A DNA stretch of 64,000 nt from an uncultured Oscillospiraceae bacterium (GTDB lineage: Bacteria; Bacillota; Clostridia; Oscillospirales; Oscillospiraceae). The translations under genes were made by a program, and so were the position numbers. Below, one piece after another: positions 33,344 through 42,145 of this stretch. The notes under the pieces are model-generated. The model was not told the DNA's origin and made no database searches. It worked only from the letters and a program-made list of their open reading frames with translations. The stretch covers positions 62,001 through 126,000 of the forward strand of contig CALXDM010000003.1 of the NCBI GenBank assembly GCA_944387065.1. Reading direction: 5' to 3'. The first letter of the stretch is position 1; every line of letters starts with the position of its first letter.

Positions 33344-34561
33344 ATGGCTGAGGTCAAAAAGGTGGTGCTCGCCTATTCCGGCGGGCTGGACACATCCATC
33401 ATCATCCCCTGGTTGAAGGAGAACTACAACAACCCTGAGGTCATCGCGGTATCCGCCGATGTGGGCCAGGGGGACGAGCTGGACGGCCTGGAGGAAAAGG
33501 CCATCCGGACCGGCGCGTCCAAGCTGTACATCGAGGACCTGGTGGACGAGATGGTGGACCAGGTCATCATCCCCTCCATGATGATGGGGGCCAAGTATGA
33601 GGACTACCTGCTGGGCACCGCTTTCGCCCGGCCCATCATCGCAAAGCGCTTGGTGGAGATCGCCAAGGCGGAGGGAGCGGACGCCATCGCCCACGGGTGC
33701 ACGGGCAAGGGCAACGATCAGGTGCGCTTTGAGCTGGCCATCAAGCGCTTTGCCCCAGACATGCGCATCATCGCCCCCTGGCGGGAGTGGGACATCCAGG
33801 GCCGGGACGAGGAGATTGACTATGCCGAGGCCCACAACGTGCCGCTGAAGATCAGCCGGGAGACCAACTACTCCAAGGACAAGAACCTGTGGCACCTGTC
33901 CCATGAAGGGCTGGACCTGGAGGACCCGGCCAGCGAACCCCAGTACGACAAGCCGGGTTTCCTGGAGATGGGGGTGTCCCCCACCCAGGCCCCCGACGCG
34001 CCCACCTATGTGACCGTTGACTTTGAGAAGGGATGGCCCGTGGCGGTGGACGGGGTGCGGATGAAGGCCAGCGACGTGATCCGCAAGCTCAACCAGCTGG
34101 GCGGGGCCAATGGTATCGGCCTGCTGGACATCGTGGAGAACCGGCTGGTGGGCATGAAGGACCGGGGGGTGTACGAGACCCCCGGGGGCACCATCCTCTA
34201 CCGGGCCCACGAGGTGCTGGAGATGATCACCATCGACAAGGACACCAAGCACATGAAGCAGAAGCTGGCGGTGGATTTTGCCGATCTGGTGTACAACGGG
34301 AAGTGGTTCACCCCCCTGCGGGAAGCCCTCCAGGCCTTTGCGGTGGACACCCAGAAGTATGTGACCGGCACGGTGAAGCTCAAGCTCTACAAGGGCAATG
34401 TGATCACCGCCGGGGTCACCTCTCCCCAGAGCCTCTACTCGGAGAACCTGGTCACCTTTGAGCAGAGCGACTACAACCAGGACGACGCCACGGGCTTTAT
34501 CAACCTGTGGGGGTTGCCCGACACGGTGCAGGCCTTGCGGGAGCAGGGGAAGTTGAAGTAA
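33344..34561 (+). CDS. argG: Argininosuccinate synthase
   Basis: 405 residues with the ATP-pyrophosphatase motif [12 protein letters not shown] near the start, then [25 protein letters not shown] and [15 protein letters not shown]. It joins citrulline to aspartate using ATP. ATG follows TTGGAGGAAGATAGAC. It opens the arginine run (argG, argH, argC, argJ, argB, argD, argF). Confidence 0.96.
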   Translation: MAEVKKVVLAYSGGLDTSIIIPWLKENYNNPEVIAVSADVGQGDELDGLEEKAIRTGASKLYIEDLVDEMVDQVIIPSMMMGAKYEDYLLGTAFARPIIAKRLVEIAKAEGADAIAHGCTGKGNDQVRFELAIKRFAPDMRIIAPWREWDIQGRDEEIDYAEAHNVPLKISRETNYSKDKNLWHLSHEGLDLEDPASEPQYDKPGFLEMGVSPTQAPDAPTYVTVDFEKGWPVAVDGVRMKASDVIRKLNQLGGANGIGLLDIVENRLVGMKDRGVYETPGGTILYRAHEVLEMITIDKDTKHMKQKLAVDFADLVYNGKWFTPLREALQAFAVDTQKYVTGTVKLKLYKGNVITAGVTSPQSLYSENLVTFEQSDYNQDDATGFINLWGLPDTVQALREQGKLK

Positions 34562-34597
34562 AGAGACGTCGTCCTGGGCCGGCGCGGGTAGGCCGTT

Positions 34598-34652
34598 CAA
34601 GGTTTTGCGGGGCAAAACCTTGGCGCAAGGGCGGATTCAGTCCGCCCGCGCA
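34598..34652 (+). repeat. Two consecutive hairpins between argG and the Mrr-like gene
   Basis: CAAGGTTTTGC (34598-34608) pairs with GCAAAACCTTG (34612-34622) across GGG; a second stem GGGCGGA/TCCGCCC with flanking GCGC follows to 34652. There is no U-run. They may stabilise or attenuate the argG message ahead of the next genes. Confidence 0.55.
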
Positions 34653-34721
34653 AGAGAAGTGGAAGGGGCCCCAGCGAGGCGGGGTGCGGAGCGCCGCTCC
34701 CGGAAAGGAGGGGGATCCAGC

Positions 34722-35213
34722 ATGGCCCATCAAAGCGCTCCGGGCAGTGGGACCAGGGGGCCGCTGACCAGGATCCTCCGGCTCCCCCTGGCCGTCTTTC
34801 TGCCGGTCCGGTGGCTGTTCAAAGGAATCGTCTACCTCTACCGCAGCAAGCCCCTCACCCTGGAAAGCGCCAACGTGGATGGCATGGACGGTGTGGAGTT
34901 TGAGCGTTTTATGGCCGGGCTGCTGCGCAGGAACGGCTATGACGGCGTGGAGCTGACCAGGGCCAGCGGGGACTACGGGGTGGATGTGATCGCCCAGCGG
35001 GACGGGCTGCGCTATGCCATCCAGTGCAAGCGGTACAGCGGGCGGCTGGGGGTCAAGGCGGTGCAGGAGGTCTACGCCGGGGCGCGGATGTACGAGGCGG
35101 ACGTGTGCGCGGTGGCCACCAACTCCTCTTTTACCGCCGCGGCCCAGACCCTGGCTGAGGAGCTGGGCGTGCTGTTGTGGGACCGGCAGGAGCTGGAACG
35201 GATGACATGGTAG
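34722..35213 (+). CDS. Membrane-anchored Mrr-like restriction endonuclease fold protein
   Basis: 163 residues from ATG 34722, set by GGAGGGGGATCCAGC. A hydrophobic segment (LPLAVFLPVRWLFKGIVYLY, about 20-40) precedes the nuclease domain (about 50-163): GVEFERFMAGLLRRNGYDGV, then SGDYGVDVIAQRDG and YAIQCKRYSG, which supply the D-x(n)-Q-x-K active site. Mrr-type domains cut methylated DNA, but many such single-copy proteins in Firmicutes have no proven restriction role. Its place inside the arginine operon, in the same direction, is unusual. Confidence 0.8.
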   Translation: MAHQSAPGSGTRGPLTRILRLPLAVFLPVRWLFKGIVYLYRSKPLTLESANVDGMDGVEFERFMAGLLRRNGYDGVELTRASGDYGVDVIAQRDGLRYAIQCKRYSGRLGVKAVQEVYAGARMYEADVCAVATNSSFTAAAQTLAEELGVLLWDRQELERMTW

Positions 35214-35254
35214 CCGAGCGGGGACGAGACTATGAGATAGTGAGGTAATGTGTG

Positions 35255-36649
35255 ATGAAGCTCTGGGCGGGCAGGTTCCAAAAGGAGACCGACACCCTGG
35301 TCAACGATTTCAACTCCTCCATCGGGTTTGACGCCCGGCTGTACCGGCAGGACATCCGGGGATCCATGGCCCACGCGGCCATGCTGGGCAGGCAGGGGAT
35401 CATCGCGGAGGAGGAAGCGGAAAAGATTGTGGAGGGCCTCCAGGCCATTCTAAAGGATATTGAGGCGGGGCAGGTGGAGTTCTCTCTGGACAACGAGGAC
35501 ATCCACATGAATATGGAGGCGTTGCTCACCGAGCGGATCGGGGACACGGGCAAGCGCCTGCACACCGCCCGCAGCCGCAACGACCAGGTGGCCACCGACT
35601 TCCGGCTGTACATCAAGGAGGAGATCCCTCGGATCATCGGCCTGATCCTGGAGCTGCAGCAGGTGTTGGTAAAGAAGGCCAAGGCCCATCTGCACACGGT
35701 GATGCCGGGCTATACCCATCTGCAGCGCGCCCAGCCCACCACCTTCGGCCACTATATGATGGCCTATGCCAACATGCTGCGCCGGGACGTGACCCGGCTG
35801 GAGGATTGCCGGGACCGGCTGGACGAGTGCCCGCTGGGGGCGGGGGCGCTGGCCACCTCCACCTACCCGGTGGACCGCTTCCAGACCGCCGCGGCTCTGG
35901 GCTTTGCCAAGCCGGTGGACAACTCCATGGACGCGGTGTCCGACCGGGACTATGCCATCGAGCTGCTCTCGGCGCTGTCCATCCTGATGATGCACCTGTC
36001 CCGGTTCTCCGAGGAGATCATCCTGTGGTGTTCCTGGGAGTTCCGGTTTGTGGAGCTGGACGACGCCTACTCCACCGGCTCGTCCATCATGCCCCAGAAG
36101 AAGAACCCCGACGTGGCCGAGTTGGTGCGGGGCAAGACCGGGCGGGTGTACGGCGCGCTGATGAGTCTGCTCACAGTCATGAAGGCCCTGCCTCTGGCGT
36201 ATAACAAGGATATGCAGGAGGACAAGGAGCCGGTGTTTGACGCCATCGACACCGTGGAGCTGTGCGTGCCGGTGTTCACCGCCATGCTGGACAGCTTGAC
36301 GGTGCGGGAGAAGGATATGGCCCGGGCGGCCTCCGGCGGCTTCATCAATGCCACCGATTGCGCCGACTATCTGGTGAAGAAGGGCCTGCCCTTCCGGGAG
36401 GCCTACATGATTGTGGGCCGGTTGGTGAACCTGTGCATCCGCTCCGGTGAGAGCCTGGATACCCTGCCTCTAAAGGATTTCCGGGCCATCAGCAACCTGT
36501 TTGACGAGGACGTGTACGACGCGCTACAGCTCAAGACCTGCGTCAATGGGCGCAAGGTCTATGGGGGGCCCAGCGCGGACAGTGTGGGCCAGCAGATCCA
36601 GCGCATGGAGGCCTTCCTCCAGGATCGGACGGCACAGGATGAAGCCTAA
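35255..36649 (+). CDS. argH: Argininosuccinate lyase
   Basis: 464 residues; ATG 35255 lies just after GTGAGG. Signature GSSIMPQKKNPD is seen near residue 275, with MKLWAGRFQKETD at the start and HTARSRNDQVATDFRL near 110. It splits argininosuccinate to arginine and fumarate. The C-terminus overlaps the argC start by 11 bases, indicating coupling. Confidence 0.96.
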   Translation: MKLWAGRFQKETDTLVNDFNSSIGFDARLYRQDIRGSMAHAAMLGRQGIIAEEEAEKIVEGLQAILKDIEAGQVEFSLDNEDIHMNMEALLTERIGDTGKRLHTARSRNDQVATDFRLYIKEEIPRIIGLILELQQVLVKKAKAHLHTVMPGYTHLQRAQPTTFGHYMMAYANMLRRDVTRLEDCRDRLDECPLGAGALATSTYPVDRFQTAAALGFAKPVDNSMDAVSDRDYAIELLSALSILMMHLSRFSEEIILWCSWEFRFVELDDAYSTGSSIMPQKKNPDVAELVRGKTGRVYGALMSLLTVMKALPLAYNKDMQEDKEPVFDAIDTVELCVPVFTAMLDSLTVREKDMARAASGGFINATDCADYLVKKGLPFREAYMIVGRLVNLCIRSGESLDTLPLKDFRAISNLFDEDVYDALQLKTCVNGRKVYGGPSADSVGQQIQRMEAFLQDRTAQDEA

Positions 36650-37574
36650 GGTTTACATTGACGGGCAGGCGGGCACCACCGGCCTGCAGATCCACCAGCG
36701 GCTGGCCGGGCGGGGGGACATTGAGCTGCTGGACATCGAGCCCGAGCGGCGCAAGCAGGAGGCGCGGCGGTCGGAGCTGATCAATGAGGCCGACCTGGTG
36801 TTCCTGTGCCTGCCCGACGCCGCCGCGCGGGAGGCGGTGGCGCTGTGCACCAACCCCCGCACCCGGATCATCGACGCCTCCACCGCCCACCGGACCGCCC
36901 CGGGCTGGGCCTACGGCTTTGCCGAACTGCGGGGGCGGCGGGAGCGGATCCGGGCGGGGCGGCGGGTGGCCAACCCGGGCTGCCATGCCACCGGTTTTCT
37001 GGCCGGGGCAGTCCCCCTGGTGGAGCTGGGGGTGCTGCCGGCGGACTACCCGGTTGCCTGCTACTCCCTCACTGGTTACTCCGGCGGGGGCAAGCCCATG
37101 ATCGCCCAGTACGAGGGGGAGGGGCGGGAGGTCGGGCTGGACAGCCCCCGCACCTATGGCCTGGAGCTGGAGCACAAGCACCTGCCCGAGATGACCGCCC
37201 AGGCTGGGTTGGCCGCCCAGCCGGTGTTCTGCCCGGTGGTGGGCGACTACTACCAGGGCATGGAGACGGTGGTGATGCTCCACAACGGCCTGCTGCGGGG
37301 CCGTCCCTCCGCCGGGGACCTGAGGGAGATGCTGGCCGACTACTACGATGGTCAGGAGCTGATCCATGTCATGCCCTTTGGGCAGGGCCCCGGCCCGCTG
37401 GCAGCCAACGCCATGGCCGGTCGGGATGACCTGCGGTTGTATGTGTGCGGCAACGGGGATCGCACCGCGCTGGTGGCGCTGTTTGACAACTTGGGCAAGG
37501 GGGCCTCAGGCGCGGCGGTGCAGAATATGAATCTGATGCTGGGTCTGCCGGAGAGGGCGGGGCTGAACCTTTAA
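36639..37574 (+). CDS. argC: N-acetyl-gamma-glutamyl-phosphate reductase, short type
   Basis: 311 residues from ATG 36639. This is the short AGPR form (about 310, not 345). The opening KVYIDGQAGTTGLQIHQRL is the NADP-binding loop, active Cys is in VANPGCHATGF, and GYSGGGK is the second landmark. It reduces acetylglutamyl phosphate to the semialdehyde, with argB upstream in the pathway. Starts inside the argH end. Confidence 0.94.
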   Translation: MKPKVYIDGQAGTTGLQIHQRLAGRGDIELLDIEPERRKQEARRSELINEADLVFLCLPDAAAREAVALCTNPRTRIIDASTAHRTAPGWAYGFAELRGRRERIRAGRRVANPGCHATGFLAGAVPLVELGVLPADYPVACYSLTGYSGGGKPMIAQYEGEGREVGLDSPRTYGLELEHKHLPEMTAQAGLAAQPVFCPVVGDYYQGMETVVMLHNGLLRGRPSAGDLREMLADYYDGQELIHVMPFGQGPGPLAANAMAGRDDLRLYVCGNGDRTALVALFDNLGKGASGAAVQNMNLMLGLPERAGLNL

Positions 37575-37671
37575 GTACGAACTGAAACAGGAGGGGGCCG
37601 GGGCAGGGGAAGCGGGTGTCCAGCGGGCGCGCCGCGGCTCCAAAGGCCCATCCACAAGGGGGAATACCATC

Positions 37672-38928
37672 ATGTTGAGAGAGATTCCAGGGGGCGTGTG
37701 CGCCCCCGGGGGGTTCCGGGCTGCCGGGGTGTACTGCGGGGTGAAGCAAGGCGTGCCTGCCGACGGGCCCCAGACTGTGCTGCCCAGCGCCCGGGGGAAG
37801 TACGACCTGGCCATGATCCTGTCCGACTGCGAGTGCTCCGCCGCTGCGGTGTACACCCTCAACCGGGTGAAGGCCGCCCCCATCTATGTCACCATGGGCC
37901 ACCTGGAGGATGGGGTGTGCCGGGGGATCATCGTCAACTCGGGCAACGCCAACGCCTGCGCCCCCATGAGCCATGAAAACGCCGCGCGCATGTGCCAGCT
38001 GGCGGCCCAGGCCACGGGGCTGAAGCAGGAGGACTTCGTGGTGGCCTCCACCGGGGTCATCGGCCAAACGCTGAACATCGGGGCCATCGAGGCGGGGATG
38101 CCCGGCCTGGTGTCCGCCCTGAGCCAGACGGGCTCGGACGACGCGGCCACCGCCATCCTCACCACCGACAGGGTGAAAAAGCAGACCGCGGTGGTCTGCA
38201 CCGTGGGGGGCAAGCAGGTGCGGATCGGGGCCATTGCCAAGGGCTCGGGCATGATCCACCCCAACATGGGCACCATGCTGTGCTTTGTCACCACCGACTG
38301 CGCCATCACCCCAGACCTGTTGGCCGAGGCCCTGCACGAGGTGGTGCCCCGCACCTTCAACCGGGTGACGGTAGATGGGGACACCTCCACCAACGATATG
38401 TGCGTGGTGCTGGCAAACGGCCGGGCGGGCAACGCCCAGATCGAGTGGAAGGACGACGACTTTGCTGTGTTCTGCAAGGCGCTGCACCAGGTTTGCCGCC
38501 AGATGGCTCGGGCCATCGCCGGCGACGGAGAGGGCGCCTCCCGGCTGGTGACGTGCACCGTGCGCCAGGCCCGCAGTGAGGAGAGCGCCGAGCGGCTGGG
38601 CAAGGCGGTGGTGGGCTCCTCTCTGGTGAAGGCGGCCATGTTCGGCGCGGATGCCAACTGGGGCCGGGTGCTGTGCGCCATGGGCTACTCCAAGGCTCCC
38701 TTCCGGCCTGAGTATGTGGACGTGCGCTTTTCCTCCATAGCCGGGGAGGTCCTGGTGTGCCAGAAGGGCACAGGGCTGAAGTTTGACGAGGAGCTGGCCA
38801 AGAAGATCCTCAGCCAGAACGAGGTGGTCATCGACGTGTGCCTCCACGAAGGGGAGCACGAGGCCACCTGCTGGGGCTGTGACCTGACCTATGACTATGT
38901 CAAGATCAACGGGGACTACCGGTCCTGA
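37672..38928 (+). CDS. argJ: Bifunctional ornithine acetyltransferase / acetylglutamate synthase
   Basis: 418 residues. The self-cleavage site is in HPNMGTMLCF, with the nucleophile Thr near residue 200 (KGSGMI just before). VNSGNANAC and SSLVKAAMFGADANWGR are family landmarks. It recycles acetyl from acetylornithine to glutamate, making the pathway cyclic, so argE is not needed. Start ATG follows AAGGGGGAATACCATC. Possibly cleaves into alpha and beta chains. Confidence 0.95.
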   Translation: MLREIPGGVCAPGGFRAAGVYCGVKQGVPADGPQTVLPSARGKYDLAMILSDCECSAAAVYTLNRVKAAPIYVTMGHLEDGVCRGIIVNSGNANACAPMSHENAARMCQLAAQATGLKQEDFVVASTGVIGQTLNIGAIEAGMPGLVSALSQTGSDDAATAILTTDRVKKQTAVVCTVGGKQVRIGAIAKGSGMIHPNMGTMLCFVTTDCAITPDLLAEALHEVVPRTFNRVTVDGDTSTNDMCVVLANGRAGNAQIEWKDDDFAVFCKALHQVCRQMARAIAGDGEGASRLVTCTVRQARSEESAERLGKAVVGSSLVKAAMFGADANWGRVLCAMGYSKAPFRPEYVDVRFSSIAGEVLVCQKGTGLKFDEELAKKILSQNEVVIDVCLHEGEHEATCWGCDLTYDYVKINGDYRS

Positions 38929-39027
38929 TCCGGGGAATCTCCTGCCATGCCCCATTGCGCGGCTTGCCGTACCTGAGCTCACAGCCCAGGGCAGTTACAA
39001 GAAACAAAAGAGGAAGGTGGATGGGGG

Positions 39028-39885
39028 ATGAGCGATTCCCTGAGCGACCGGGCCCGGGTGCTGGCCGAGGCCCTGCCCTATATCCAGAAGTACAGCGGAA
39101 AGACCGTGGTGGTCAAGTACGGCGGCAACGCCATGATCTCCGAGCAGCTGCGCCAGGCGGTCATCTCCGACATTGTGCTGCTCTCCCTGGTGGGCATTCA
39201 TGTGGCGGTGGTCCACGGGGGCGGGCCGGAGATCAGCCAAATGCTCCAGCGGCTGGGCCAGACCTCCCGCTTTGTGGATGGGCTGCGCTACACCGATGAG
39301 CAGACCATGGATGTGGTCCAGCAGGTGCTGTGCGGCAAGGTGAACAAGGACCTGGTGGGACTGATCAACCGGAAGGGCGGCCGGGCCGTGGGCCTGTGCG
39401 GGCTGGACGACGGGCTGCTCCAGGCCACTCAGCTCTCCCCGGCATACGGCCTGGTGGGCCGGGTGGACGAGGTGAATCCCCGACCGGTGCTGGACTGCCT
39501 GGAGCTGGGCTACCTGCCGGTGGTGGCCACGGTGGCCCAGGGCACGGACGGGAACGGGGTGTACAATGTGAACGCGGACACCGCCGCGGCCAAGCTGGCC
39601 ATCGCTCTGAAGGCCTCCTGCCTGCTGCTGCTCACCGACGTGCGGGGCCTGCTTACAGACCCGGAGGACGAGAGCACCCTCATCCCCGCGGTGCGGGCCT
39701 CGGAGATCCCGGGGCTGATCAAGGATGGAGTGATCCAGGGGGGGATGCTCCCCAAGATCGACTGCGCGGTGGAGGCGGTGCGCTCCGGGGTGAACTCGGC
39801 GGTCATCCTGGACGGGCGCATTCCCCACTCCATCCTGATCGAGCTGCTGAGCGATGAGGGCCTGGGCACCATGCTCACCCTGTGA
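39028..39885 (+). CDS. argB: Acetylglutamate kinase
   Basis: 285 residues: KTVVVKYGGNAM, the Gly-rich VVHGGGPEIS, and NGVYNVNADTAAAKLA. It phosphorylates acetylglutamate. Residues in the N-terminal helix (LAEALPYIQKYSG) suggest the arginine-sensitive hexameric type; feedback inhibition is inferred. argD starts 20 bases after its stop. Confidence 0.95.
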   Translation: MSDSLSDRARVLAEALPYIQKYSGKTVVVKYGGNAMISEQLRQAVISDIVLLSLVGIHVAVVHGGGPEISQMLQRLGQTSRFVDGLRYTDEQTMDVVQQVLCGKVNKDLVGLINRKGGRAVGLCGLDDGLLQATQLSPAYGLVGRVDEVNPRPVLDCLELGYLPVVATVAQGTDGNGVYNVNADTAAAKLAIALKASCLLLLTDVRGLLTDPEDESTLIPAVRASEIPGLIKDGVIQGGMLPKIDCAVEAVRSGVNSAVILDGRIPHSILIELLSDEGLGTMLTL

Positions 39886-39905
39886 AGAAGGAGGGGACAA
39901 CGGCC

Positions 39906-41087
39906 ATGGATTTGGAGCAGGTCCAACAGTTGGACCGGCAGTACGGGGTGCAGGCTTACAGCCGCAACCCCATCGCCCTGGACCATGGACAGGGCGCCAC
40001 CTTGTACGACTTGGGTGGCAGGCGGTACATCGACTTTGCTGCCGGGATCGGAGTGCTGTCCGTGGGCACCGCCCATCCCCGGTGGGTGGCGGCGGTGACG
40101 GAGCAGGCGGGGAAACTGGCCCACAGCTCCAACCTGTACTACACCCGGCCCTACCTGGATCTGGCCCAGCGGCTGTGCCAGCGCTCGGGTCTGGCGGCGG
40201 CCTTCTTCGGCAACTCGGGGGCGGAGGCCAATGAGGGGGCCATTAAGGTAGCCCGGAAGTACTCTTTTGACAAATACGGCGCGGGCCGGGGGACAGTGCT
40301 CACCCTGAACAACTCCTTCCACGGCCGCACCATCACCACCCTGGCCGCCACCGGGCAGGACGCCTTCCACCAGTATTTCTTTCCCTTTACCGAGGGGTTC
40401 CGGCGGGCGGAGCCCACTTTGGACAGCATCCAGGAGGCGGCGGGCCACGATGTGTGCGCCGTGCTGGTGGAGCTGGTGCAGGGGGAGGGAGGGGTATACC
40501 CCCTGGACCGGGCCTTTGTCCAGGCCCTGGCCCAGCTGTGCCGGGAGCGGGACTGGCTGCTGCTGGTGGACGAGGTGCAGACAGGCGTCGGCCGCACCGG
40601 CTCCCTGTTCTGCTTCCAGCAGTACGGGGTGGAGCCCGACGTGTGCTCCTTTGCCAAGGGGGTGGCGGGCGGCCTGCCCATGGGCGGGTTCCTGGTGAAT
40701 GAAAAGTGCCGGCAGGTGCTGGGACCGGGCACTCATGGCTCCACCTTTGGCGGCAACCCGGTGTGCGCGGCGGCGGCCTGCGCGGTGCTGGACATCTTGG
40801 ACGATCAGACCATCGCCCAGGTGGGGGAAAAGGGGGCCTACCTGCGGGGCAAGATCGGGGAGATGGGACTGCCCTGCCTGGGGGAGACCAGGGGCATGGG
40901 GCTGATGATCGGCATCGAGGTGGCCCAGGGATATTCCAACAAGCAGCTGTGCGCCCGGCTGAATCAGGCCGGCCTGCTGTGTCTCACTGCTGGGGCGGGC
41001 CTGCGGCTGCTGCCCCCGCTGACCATTACCCAGGAGGAGATGGACCAGGGGCTGGCGGTGCTGAAGCAGGAGCTCTCATCCAATTAG
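39906..41087 (+). CDS. argD: Acetylornithine aminotransferase
   Basis: 393 residues from ATG 39906 (AAGGAGGGGACAACGGCC). The PLP-binding Lys is in SFAKGVAGGLPMGG, with FFGNSGAEANEGAIK and LLVDEVQTGVGRTG typical of class III aminotransferases. It converts acetylglutamate semialdehyde to acetylornithine. Confidence 0.94.
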   Translation: MDLEQVQQLDRQYGVQAYSRNPIALDHGQGATLYDLGGRRYIDFAAGIGVLSVGTAHPRWVAAVTEQAGKLAHSSNLYYTRPYLDLAQRLCQRSGLAAAFFGNSGAEANEGAIKVARKYSFDKYGAGRGTVLTLNNSFHGRTITTLAATGQDAFHQYFFPFTEGFRRAEPTLDSIQEAAGHDVCAVLVELVQGEGGVYPLDRAFVQALAQLCRERDWLLLVDEVQTGVGRTGSLFCFQQYGVEPDVCSFAKGVAGGLPMGGFLVNEKCRQVLGPGTHGSTFGGNPVCAAAACAVLDILDDQTIAQVGEKGAYLRGKIGEMGLPCLGETRGMGLMIGIEVAQGYSNKQLCARLNQAGLLCLTAGAGLRLLPPLTITQEEMDQGLAVLKQELSSN

Positions 41088-41171
41088 GGATGAGGAGGAG
41101 CCAGGCCCGGCTCTGCCGGGTGAGACCGGGGGCGTGTTCGCCCTCATTGGGATGATAGGAGGTTGTTTCCC

Positions 41172-42086
41172 TTGCAGAAGGATCTGCTCAAACTGCTGGA
41201 TCTGTCCGGCCAGGATATCCTGGAGATTTTGGACACAGCCGACCAGATGAAGTACAGCCAGAAGCACGGATTGGACCACGCGTATCTGCGGGGCAAGACG
41301 CTGGCCATGATCTTTGAGAAGAACTCCACCCGGACCCGGGTGTCCTTCGAGGTTGGAATGTATCAGCTGGGGGGCCACGCCCTGTTCCTGTCGGGCAAGG
41401 ACAGTCAGATCGGTCGGGGAGAGCCGGTGGAGGACACCGCCCGGGTACTCTCGCGCTACTGCGACGGCATCATGATCCGAACCTTCGCCCAGCAGGAGGT
41501 GGAGGAGCTGGCCCGGCACGCCGCCATCCCGGTGATCAATGGGCTCACCGACTTCAGCCACCCCTGCCAGGTGCTGGCCGACCTGATGACCATCCGGGAG
41601 CGGCTCACCCGGTTGGAGGGGCTGAAGCTGGCCTTTGTGGGCGACGGCAACAACATGGCCAACTCCCTCATCGTGGGTGGGTTGAAATGCGGCATGGACG
41701 TGTCTGTGGCCTGCCCAGAGGGGTATGACCCGGACGAGCGGGTGCTGGCCTTTGCCAGGGGGGTGAGCGGGCCCCGTTTTGAGCTGACCCGCACCCCTGC
41801 CCAGGCGGTGCGGGAGGCGGACGTGGTGGTCACCGACGTGTGGGCTTCCATGGGCCAGGAGGAGGAACGCCAGCAGAGGCTGCGGGACTTTTCCGGCTAC
41901 TGCGTGGACGAGGTGCTGCTGAGCCAGGCCAAGCCGGGGTGCATGGTGCAGCACTGCCTGCCCGCCCACCGGGGAGAGGAGATCTCGGCCCAGGTTTTTG
42001 AGGCCCACGCCCAGGAGATCTTTGAGGAGGCGGAAAACCGCCTGCACGCCCAGAAGGCGGTCATGTATTTGCTGATGAAGGACTGA
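41172..42086 (+). CDS. argF: Ornithine carbamoyltransferase
   Basis: 304 residues from TTG 41172; AGGAGG lies nine bases upstream, which rules for this TTG over the one at 41163. Carbamoyl phosphate motif STRTRVSFE, HPCQVLAD and ornithine motif HCLPAHRGEE are intact. It makes citrulline. Last gene of the operon, followed by a strong terminator. Carbamoyl phosphate synthase genes are not in the window. Confidence 0.95.
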   Translation: MQKDLLKLLDLSGQDILEILDTADQMKYSQKHGLDHAYLRGKTLAMIFEKNSTRTRVSFEVGMYQLGGHALFLSGKDSQIGRGEPVEDTARVLSRYCDGIMIRTFAQQEVEELARHAAIPVINGLTDFSHPCQVLADLMTIRERLTRLEGLKLAFVGDGNNMANSLIVGGLKCGMDVSVACPEGYDPDERVLAFARGVSGPRFELTRTPAQAVREADVVVTDVWASMGQEEERQQRLRDFSGYCVDEVLLSQAKPGCMVQHCLPAHRGEEISAQVFEAHAQEIFEEAENRLHAQKAVMYLLMKD

Positions 42087-42094
42087 CCATGCAG

Positions 42095-42133
42095 AAAGCA
42101 GCCCACACAGGCAAAGCCTGTGTGGGCTGCTTT
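42095..42133. terminator. Arginine operon terminator, bidirectional
   Basis: AAAGCAGCCCACACAGGC (42095-42112) pairs perfectly with GCCTGTGTGGGCTGCTTT (42116-42133). It separates argF from the convergent lipoprotein gene. Confidence 0.92.
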
Positions 42134-42145
42134 CCCTTGTGACAT

